NCBI GenBank assembly: GCA_036924285.1
Contig: JAYKYS010000008.1
Coordinates: forward strand, 18,337,001 to 18,401,000
Length of the DNA stretch: 64,000 nt
From: Asterella californica
Lineage: Eukaryota > Streptophyta > Marchantiopsida > Marchantiales > Aytoniaceae
Direction of reading: 5' to 3'
Position numbers and translations under genes: made by a program
The notes under the pieces: model-generated
Told to the model about the DNA's origin: nothing
The model's database searches: none
Seen by the model: the letters and a program-made list of their open reading frames with translations, nothing else
Shown here: positions 56,911 to 64,000 of the stretch, in pieces
Layout of the letters: every line of letters starts with the position of its first letter
Position numbering within the stretch: position 1 is the first letter of the stretch

Positions 56911-57237
56911 TGTTGCTTTGAGAAAAGAATCTGACTTCTTTTTCTCTTGTGACAATACTTCGTAGTTCAGATGGACTCTTGTTACTTTTGATTGTCTTGT
57001 TATCCTAAGTGTAGAAAGATCGATACTTCGAGGACACTCCAAGAAGAGAGAGCGAGTAGACAAGGAAAGTAAAATAGAAATGAGATGAGAAAGGTTTTGT
57101 CTCTCTCTGTATATATAGTGGAGGTGAGTACAAGGGAAACCCTAATGGTAGGTTAGCCCTCTAACTAACTCTAACAACCCTAATCACTCCGACTAATGTT
57201 AGCCGTCAATCTACTAGAGCTTGGGACTATATCAACA
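56911..57237 (-). repeat. 3' LTR of the copia element
   Basis: Read on the minus strand it begins TGTTGATATAG directly after the purine tract and can be ended at AAAGCAACA, giving TGTTG...CAACA ends and 327 bp. A TATA box (minus-strand CTATATATA, 57110-57118) lies inside. The partner LTR is not in the window, so the end is provisional. Confidence 0.65.
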
Positions 57238-60200
57238 CTCCCCTTCAAGCTCGTCTCTACATCCTGCACTCCTAGACAATGTCTGAAAGCATCAAACTTA
57301 TCTCTAGGCAATGCCTTAGTGAAGATATCGGCAACCTGGTCTCCTGTGCTCACAGAACTGAGCTCAATTTCTCCTGCAAGGACCTTCTCTCTAATAAAGT
57401 GATAGTGCACCTCAATGCGCTTCGTCCTAGCATGGAAAACAGGATTACTAACTAACTTCATGCTGCTAATGTTGTCTGTATATAACAACAGAATCTGTAC
57501 ACTTCACACCAATATCAGATAGCAGACATCGAAGCCAAATTGATTCGCATGTTGCGTTCGTTGCTCCTCGATACTCTGCTTCTGTGGATGACAAGCAACT
57601 GTGAGTTACTTCTTAGAAGCCCAGCTTATAACAGCGCTTCCAAGTTTAAAAGCGTAACCTGACGTGGATCTCCTGTCGGCACTTCCTGCCCAATCAGCAT
57701 ATGTGTAACCATGTAATAGCAATGGTCCACCGTATCGATAGTGAAGTCCGTACTGCATCGAGAACTTCACATACCGGAGGATCCATTTGATAGCATCAAA
57801 ATGTGGTCTCCGTGGTGACTGCATGAATTGACTAATCAGATTGACGACATAGCTCAAGTCTGATCTGGTGATCGTCAAGTAGATAAGACTCCCAACCATC
57901 TGTCTGTACAAGCGTGGATCATCAAGTAACTCACAATCCTCTGCTCCTAGCTTTACCCCTTGCTCTAATGGCATAGCTATGGGTTTGCAGTCAAGCATAC
58001 CAAATCTCTCAAGCATACTGAGAGCATACTGTCGCTGTACAAGCCAAACATCCTTCCCATCTCTAATGAACTCCACAGCAAGGAAGTACTTGAGTTCTCC
58101 TAAGTCCATCATCTCGAACTCGGATTTCAAGTGATCCTTGATCTGAGAAATAAGCTCCTCATAGTTACCGATAATGATCAAGTCATCAACATAGATGGTG
58201 ATCACAACAATCCGGTCCCGTATTCTCAATGAATACAAGATAGAGTCTGAACTACAAAGGTGGAAACCAAGAGATTGCAAGTAAGAATTGATCTTTGCAT
58301 ACCATGCTCTTGGTGTCTGTTTCAGACCATTGAGGACCTTTCGTATCTTACATACACGAGAAGGGAACTTAGGATCCTCATAACCAAGAGGTTGCTGCAT
58401 ATAGACCTCCTCCTCAAGATCGTCATTGAGGAAGGCGTTCTTGAAGTCCATCTGGTGCATCTTCCAACCTTTCTGAGTTGTAATTGCAACTACGGTTCGA
58501 ATAGTCACCATCTTCGCAACTGGAGCAAAAGTCTCCTCAAAATCCACTCCATGTTGTTGTGCGTAGTCCTTAGCTACCAATCTGACCTTGTACCGACATA
58601 CGGTATCATCCGAGTTGCACTTGACCTTGAAAACCCACTGCAACCAATCGCTTTCTTACCCTGAGGTAAGTCTACCAACTCCCAAGTCTGTTGGTGATGA
58701 AGTGCAGCAAGTTCAGCTTCCATAGCACTTACTCATTGGGCCTTGTGCATCGCCTCCTCAAGCGAACTCGGTTCTTGTTCCTGAAGAACATTGGTCATAT
58801 ATGCATGGTGCGCAGCAAGAAAACCTTCATGCATATACCTAGTCACTGGATTTTTTGCCCGCTCAGATCTGCGAGAGGTAATAGGTACACTAGTCACCTC
58901 CCCTTGCAACTGATCTGACGTAGACGCCAAAGTCTGGGACAAAGTATCCAGTGGATGTGGAAGATCCACATATCTAGATGAGTCAAACATACGCTGCAAT
59001 AGCACGCGCTCATCCTGTGTAGAAACTACACTAATTCCACTAGGTGGAACTAATAACTGTGAAACTAACTGATAACGTAACTGTGAACTAGTAACTGTGT
59101 AGTAACACAACCTAGTGGAACTAGAGTAGTTTTACAGTTTCTAGTTCACAGTTACGTGGACTAGAGCGTTAACAGCAGCTCTATGTGCAACAGATTCTGA
59201 TCTGGAATCAGTGACTTCTCCAGATCCTCCACTCAACGTACTACTCTGAGGTACTACAGTGGACTGACTCCTTGGTTCTACAGTAGATACAGGGATGGCT
59301 ACGATAGGTGCAGGTGCAAACCAAGACTGTAGCTCATCAAAAACAACATCTCTATTGATATAGAAGTGCTTGGACGAAGGATTGTAACATCTATATCCTT
59401 TCGTATCAGAAGCTAGCCAAGGAAGATACATCTATCTACTTTCGGATCTAGTTTCTTACGTCTTTCATCAAGTATGTGCACATAACAAATACATCCAAAA
59501 ACTTTAAGGAAAGAGTAATCAGGCTTACTGCTTGTGAAGACCTCCATCGGTGTCTTGTTGTGGACTGCCACTGTAGGCGTTCGTTTCATCAAATACACCG
59601 CACATGAAACAACTTCTGCCCAGTAAGGTCTAGGCATGGTCTTCTCATTCAACATCGCACGAGCAGCTTCTGCTATATGTCGATTCTTGTGCTCCGCAAC
59701 CCCGTTCTGCTGCGGACTGTAACTGCAGGTCTTCTGACGTCGAATACCATGCTCACGCAGATATACATCGAACTCACCAGAAAGGAACTCGCCTCCTCCA
59801 TCAGATCTCAAACAGAGGATAGATGCTCAAGATTGTTTCTCCACCAACTTGCAGAAAGTCTGGAATGCTGACAATACTTCGGCAGAGGACTTGTTTCTCA
59901 ACAAATAGATCCAAGTATAGCGCGAATGATCATCAATCAACGACACGAAGTACTGGAAACCGGTCATACTTGGCTGAGAAGCAGTCCATACATCAGTGTG
60001 AACAAGCTCTAGAGGCTTGTTCGCTCTACTACATGATCCCTTAAAGGACTTTCTAGCTTGCTTGCTGAATTGACATGCTGCACAGACTCCAGTGGGCTCA
60101 CTGGATTCGAATTTGGGCAGACCTGTAATCAGAACTCGGAAGGCTTTTCAACCTCTGAAAGTTCATGTGCCCAATTCGCTTGTGCCAGTTGTCAATGTCA

Positions 60201-60640
60201 GACACTACTGGACCACTCTGTCCATACATGACAGCCTGTAACTTAAGCACAGATGCATCTAGTTTAAACAGCCTACCACTCTTGATACCTCGAGCTATGA
60301 CAGTGTTATTCGAATCTTCAATAAAGCATCCATCTTTATTGAAGCGCACTTGCAGACCCTGCTCTATCAACTGTCCTACAGATAGCAAGTTTCTAGTCAA
60401 CGTGGGTACATGTAAGACATTCCGTATACCAGTAAACGTTGAAGCAGGAATGTCAAGTGGAATGTTTCTCTTATGCTGGATCTTGTGCTTGGTGTCATCT
60501 CCTGTCATCATAAACTGTGGAGTCTCCACATGCTCGAGTGAACTAAACCACTCCCGATGGAGAGTCATGTGACTGGTGCGTCGCAGTCGATCACCCAGTC
60601 AGTCTGTGGCTCGAAAGCCGCATAACTCTGATGCGTAGTA
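57180..60640 (-). pseudogene. pol: copia pol polyprotein, broken
   Basis: Protease: DWVIDCDAP near 60590 where copia has D-S-G, so the catalytic triplet is altered; a frameshift follows. Integrase: WHKRIGH and CAACQFSK give the HHCC zinc site; HTDVW, RSDGGGEF and QQNGVAEHKNR give the D, D, E catalytic residues, with a TGA at 59827-59829 between. KGYRCYNPSSKHFYI marks the linker. Reverse transcriptase (57606-58643): QMDFKNAFLN and the catalytic YVDDLI. RNase H end: YTDNISSMKLVSNP, ADIFTKALPRDKF. Stops at about 58733 and 57606 plus a frameshift near 58640 separate the parts. The last frame runs through the purine tract into the LTR. Confidence 0.88.
59075..59157. repeat. 24-bp inverted repeat inside copia pol
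   Basis: ACGTAACTGTGAACTAG continues as TAACTGT on the left (59075-59098); the right arm 59134-59157 is its reverse complement with one mismatch. It falls in the variable linker between integrase and reverse transcriptase, and the frame is closed just there, so it looks inserted. Confidence 0.9.
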
Positions 60641-60752
60641 ATCAGCAACTGCTCCGAATAACTTGCTCAGTGACTGCATAGCCTTGCTGGTTGTAAGATG
60701 AGACTCTAGAGTGAACTCAAAATTCGAATGCCCGTGGTGGTGCATTCGCAGC

Positions 60753-60763
60753 CTTTATATAGT
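60753..60763 (-). promoter_or_regulatory. TATA box of the gypsy LTR
   Basis: Minus-strand CTATATAAAGG, about 135 bp downstream (in the element's orientation) of the heat-shock array and about 60 bp before the LTR end. Confidence 0.65.
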
Positions 60764-60896
60764 GAGAGGAATAGTACATGATAAGCTTCCGGCCAATGCT
60801 CATCTCTCACGCGGATCACTGATGTGGCTTACATGCAGCCTTAGATCTAGAACAACATCTAGAGGGTTCAGAATGAGCCACGTAAGAGACTCGTTG

Positions 60897-60967
60897 GAAA
60901 GTTCTAGAAACTTCCTTCTGGAAGCTTCCCGGCTGGAAAGTTCTCGAAGCTTCCTTCTAGAAGTTTC
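60897..60967 (-). promoter_or_regulatory. Heat-shock element array in the gypsy LTR
   Basis: Two blocks 39 bp apart. Each has a perfect four-module element, GAAnnTTCnnGAAnnTTC (60897-60914 and 60936-60953), followed two bases in by a perfect three-module TTCnnGAAnnTTC (60916-60928 and 60955-60967). That makes 14 GAA/TTC modules in the alternating 5-bp spacing that heat-shock transcription factor trimers bind; three modules already make a canonical site. Position upstream of the TATA box fits an enhancer role. Heat induction is inference from known HSF sites and from the precedent of heat-activated plant retrotransposons such as ONSEN. Confidence 0.8.
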
Positions 60968-61117
60968 ATGGCGGATTTTTGGCGCACTTGCCTATTGGTA
61001 GAAGTACTATTTGTTGCATGTATTCTTTGGCCAACTTAGCAGTACCTAATTCTTATACCAAAGACTTCTACCAAACCAATTTCCCCTCTAGTTGATAAGT
61101 AGGCTCTACTTATTACA

Positions 61118-61132
61118 AATCTCCCCCCTTTT
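61118..61132 (-). promoter_or_regulatory. Polypurine tract of the gypsy element
   Basis: Minus-strand AAAAGGGGGGAGATT just before the LTR's TGTAA; it overlaps the end of the pol stop codon. Confidence 0.75.
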
Positions 61133-64000
61133 AAGAAGCAACGTCCTCGTTGCTCAACTGCTGTTCGAAAGCTTGCACTATGAGTGGGGCGTGTGCAAGA
61201 TTGGTTGCAGGTTCCCATGTTGCTTCATGTAATGGATAGCCTTTTCATTTGACCAAATAATCTACTCGTTGATGATGAGTCCCACGAACACGTTTCTTTA
61301 AGATGCGTTCCACTTCAAACTCTTCCTCGCCATCGATAATTTGAGGGAGAGGTCGCGACTCTTACGAATTGCCTAATTGAGGAGGTCGTGGTGTATATCG
61401 TCGTAATAAAGACACATGAAAAACCGGATGAATCTTCATGTGGGGTGGAAGTTTGAGTTGATATGCCACTGCTCCAATTCTACGGACAGCAGAGAAAGGT
61501 CCGATGAAGCGAGGGTTGAATTTACGACTGCAGATCAGAGTAAGGTTGGTTGTGGATAACCAAACTTGATCACCAATCGTGAACTCTTCATGCCAACGGT
61601 GTCCATCGACATATTGCTTTTGTCGATTCTAAACAACTTGTAGTTTCACCTTAGCTTTTTCCACTCCTTGTTGAATTCGTGCAACGAATTCATTGACAGC
61701 ACCCACTTTGGTGTTGACTGACGACGTGCCGCATCGTGTCAAACTTGCTGGTGTGAGAGGATGTTCGCCGTACATGAGATAAAAAGACGTTTCACGAGTA
61801 GATGCATTGAGGGAGTTGTTGTAGGTAAATTCTACCAAAAAGAGTAAGGTGTCTCACTTCGCTTGCTCCTCCAGAGTAAAGGCTCGTAGCATGTCTTCAA
61901 TGATGCGATTGGCTCTTTCAGTTTGTCCATCGGTTTGTGCGTGATAAGCAGTAGACATGGCAAGTTTGGTCTTGAACAGACCAAATTTCTCCAAAATAGG
62001 CTAGTAAACTGAGGACCTCTATTTGTTATAAGCACCCGTGATAGACCGTGCTGAGCAAAAATGATGTTCAAATATAACTGAGCAAGTTGCGGTGCTGAGA
62101 CGTCTTTCGTGGTTGGTCGAAGGTGGATCATCTTGCTGAGCTTATCGACGAAGACGACTATGGAGTCAAAACTTGAGCTGGTCATGAGAAGTTCACACAC
62201 TAAGTCCATACTAACATGTTCCCAACGTTTGAAAGAGATCGGGAGGGGTTGAAGGAGACCGGAGGGTGCTTGATTTGTAGCCTTATTTTGTTGACACATT
62301 GCACAACTCCGAGTGTATACTGTAACATGCTTTGCCATCTTGGGTCAATAGAACACTCGTTGGACTTCTTTCCAATGTCTTTTCTGCAATGGCTGAATCG
62401 TGACATTCAGTTAGTATGGTGGTGCGTAGTTCTGGATCATCTGAGATCCATAACTTCTCTTCATGAAATACCAAACCATGGTTGCGGGTGATAGTTCTTG
62501 AAGATTTTGCTGCGACAATCTGTACATCTGATCTTGTGCCCTCGTTCAATTTTGTCTAGAAGTCAGAATTTACTTTGACTTCAGAGACTATATTATGCAC
62601 CATAGGCATACGGATTAACGCATCAGCAATTTGCTTCTTGCTCTCCACGTACGTGATGGTCATGTTGAATCGTTGTCTCCATTCTGCCCAACGGATTTGT
62701 CTTTTTGAGAGATCCTTTTACGTCTCCAAATAGACTAAAGGTTTGTGGTCTGTCTTGACCAAAAAGCCTTCTCTCCTAGATAGTGCTTCCAATGCTTCGT
62801 GGCGAGGACTATCGTCAATTCTTCTCTTTCGGTGGTGTGATAGTTTTGTTCTGCTGGTAACAACTTCCGAGAGAAGTATGCAACTGGATGCCAACCATCC
62901 TTCCATTCTTGCTGCAGCACCGTCCCTACTGCCGTGCATGATGCGTCCGTTGCTAACTTGATAGGTTTCTTCGGCTCGTACCACTTGAGGATCAGAGCAT
63001 GTAGTAGCGCGGTTTTCAATGCTTGAAAACCTACTTCTTGCGATGTTCCCCACATCCATTTCTTTCCTTTGCCTAACAGGGCAGTTAGTGGTTGTGCAAG
63101 CTTAACAAATCTACGATAAAATCATGTCAATCCCAGGAAGCTCTTAAGTTGGGTTTGATCTTCTAGAGCCTCCCATTGTTGGATGACAACTATTTTATCT
63201 ACCATTACTTGTATGCCTTCTGCACCCACTCTGTGTCCTAAGTAGTCCACCTCCGTCTTGCCAAATTCGCATTTTGAAATTTTGGCGTACAATTTATTTT
63301 GGCGGAGTACTTGGAGAACCTCTCTCAAATGGTGCACATGGTCCTTCATAGTTTTGCTATAGACTAGAATGTCGTCAAGAAATACAACGACTGATCTATC
63401 TAAGTACGGACAGAATATGTCATTCATCAGCCCCATGAAGGTGAGCGGTGCATTTGTGAGACCAAATGGTATTACTAAGTATTCGAAGTGACCATACCTT
63501 GTTCGAAAGACAGTCTTCTCCACATCTTCATCAGCGATTCAAATCTGGTTGTACCCGCTCCGTAAGTCTAGCTTCGTGAAGTACTTTGCTCCTTCGAGTT
63601 GGTCAAACAAGTCATCCATCTGAGATAATGGATACTTATTCTTCACCGTTTGTTGATTGAGTGCTCGGTAATCGATGCACATCCGTAGGCTGTTATTCTT
63701 TTTCTTAACAAAAAAGACTGGAGCTCCATATGGTAACACGCTGGACTGGATGAACCCTTTTTGTAACATCTCCTCGATTTATGTCTTGCACTCCTCCAAT
63801 TCATATGGTGCTATTTTGTATGGGGTCTTACAAGGAGGGGTGCTCTCTGGAATCACCTCGATTTTGTGATCAATCTTTCGTTTTGGTGATAACTCTGAAG
63901 GAAGATCATCAGGAAAGACATCCCCATATTATGCTATCATCTCTGTCAAGCTTTCTAGAATCTGCCCGTCGAGTCGTGCACTCAGGACTTCTCTTATTAA
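61131..64000 (-). pseudogene. pol: gypsy pol polyprotein with C-terminal chromodomain, broken
   Basis: Reverse transcriptase (64000 to about 63122): [29 protein letters not shown], and catalytic [12 protein letters not shown] at 63539-63541 and 63122-63124 and a TAA near 63780. RNase H: LATDAS and EREELTIVLATKHWKHYL. Integrase: SCAMCQQNKA zinc half-site, SMDLV as first Asp; the second acidic residue is lost (ITNRGPQF where SDR is usual); a frameshift near 61990 precedes AYHAQTDGQTERANR. The C-terminal chromodomain (about 61213-61335) reads EEEFEVERILKKR and KGYPLHEATWEP, with TGA at 61245-61247 replacing its first cage-region Trp. Chromodomains guide such elements to methylated-histone chromatin. 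The pol stop is TAA at 61131-61133. Confidence 0.88.

Larger units (their letters stand above)
56911..60691 (-). mobile_element. Ty1/copia retrotransposon, 5'-truncated in this window and inactive
   Basis: Minus-strand order protease relic, integrase, reverse transcriptase, RNase H, which is the copia order, followed by a polypurine tract (minus-strand TTGAAGGGGAG) and an LTR (57237 down to 56911). The gag-side end stops abruptly at 60691, where the gypsy 3' LTR begins. The rest of the copia may lie beyond the gypsy, outside the window, so I infer that the gypsy inserted into this copia. Confidence 0.85.
60692..61117 (-). repeat. 3' LTR of the gypsy element
   Basis: 426 bp. The minus strand begins TGTAATAAGTAGAG immediately after the purine tract and ends CTTACA, so the ends form TGTAA...TTACA. 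It contains a heat-shock-element array (60897-60967) and a TATA box (minus CTATATAAAGG, about 60753-60763). Confidence 0.8.
60692..64000 (-). mobile_element. Ty3/gypsy chromovirus, partial (runs off the window), inactive
   Basis: Minus-strand order reverse transcriptase, RNase H, integrase, chromodomain, which is the gypsy/chromovirus order, then purine tract and 3' LTR (61117 down to 60692). The gag, protease and 5' LTR would lie beyond 64000. Multiple stops and at least one integrase frameshift show it cannot make its own enzymes. Confidence 0.88.

Noticed and set aside
1..64000. CRISPR arrays, rRNA genes, bacterial-style operons
   Set aside because: No regularly spaced identical repeats with unique spacers, no rRNA-like stretches, and gene structure is eukaryotic.

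Overview
The window reads as a repeat-rich stretch of a land-plant nuclear chromosome. My best guess is a bryophyte (moss or liverwort). That guess rests on an intronless F-box/beta-propeller gene of the type expanded in bryophytes, on Ty1/copia and Ty3/gypsy chromovirus elements, and on AT-rich intergenic DNA; I could not test it by search. I see one intact protein-coding gene (F-box, minus strand, 12351-13529). Almost everything else that carries information is mobile-element sequence or its decay products. There are no rRNA genes, no convincing free-standing tRNA genes and no CRISPR.

Layout. 0.2-1.4 kb: degenerate tandem repeats with an inverted copy. 2.0-2.3 kb: relic ORF. 3.6-4.2 kb: a MITE-like element. 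6.9-7.4 kb: a LINE reverse-transcriptase relic among small dispersed repeats (2.9-10.9 kb). 12.35-13.53 kb: the F-box gene with a GC-richer upstream region to about 16 kb. 18.6-19.4 kb: small repeats. 20.486-28.331 kb: a complete LTR element with 2.03-kb LTRs, matching ends (TGTCGTGTCG...CGACACGACA), a 4-bp target duplication (CCGA) and only a broken gag gene inside, i.e. a TR-GAG type non-autonomous retrotransposon. 30.1-32.4 kb and 40.6-43.4 kb: two diverged, same-strand copies of an element encoding a Rep-like single-tyrosine HUH endonuclease. 33.96-35.27 kb: a minus-strand transposase-like pseudogene with a SAP-like motif. 44.3-51.1 kb: SINE-like tRNA heads, an endonuclease (EEP) relic, palindromic repeats and a 70-bp minisatellite. 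51.8-56 kb: AT-rich DNA with perfect hairpins. 56.9-60.69 kb: a broken copia element. 60.69-64.0 kb (running off the window): a broken chromodomain-bearing gypsy element that sits against the truncated 5' part of the copia.

The most interesting items are the pair of Rep/HUH elements, which resemble replitron-type transposons or endogenised CRESS-DNA replicases but lack a visible helicase or capsid, and the gypsy LTR, whose promoter carries a regular array of heat-shock elements (14 correctly spaced GAA/TTC modules) upstream of a TATA box. All coding transposable elements here carry stops or frameshifts, so any current activity would need proteins supplied from elsewhere. All assignments come from reading the sequence; no database comparison was possible.
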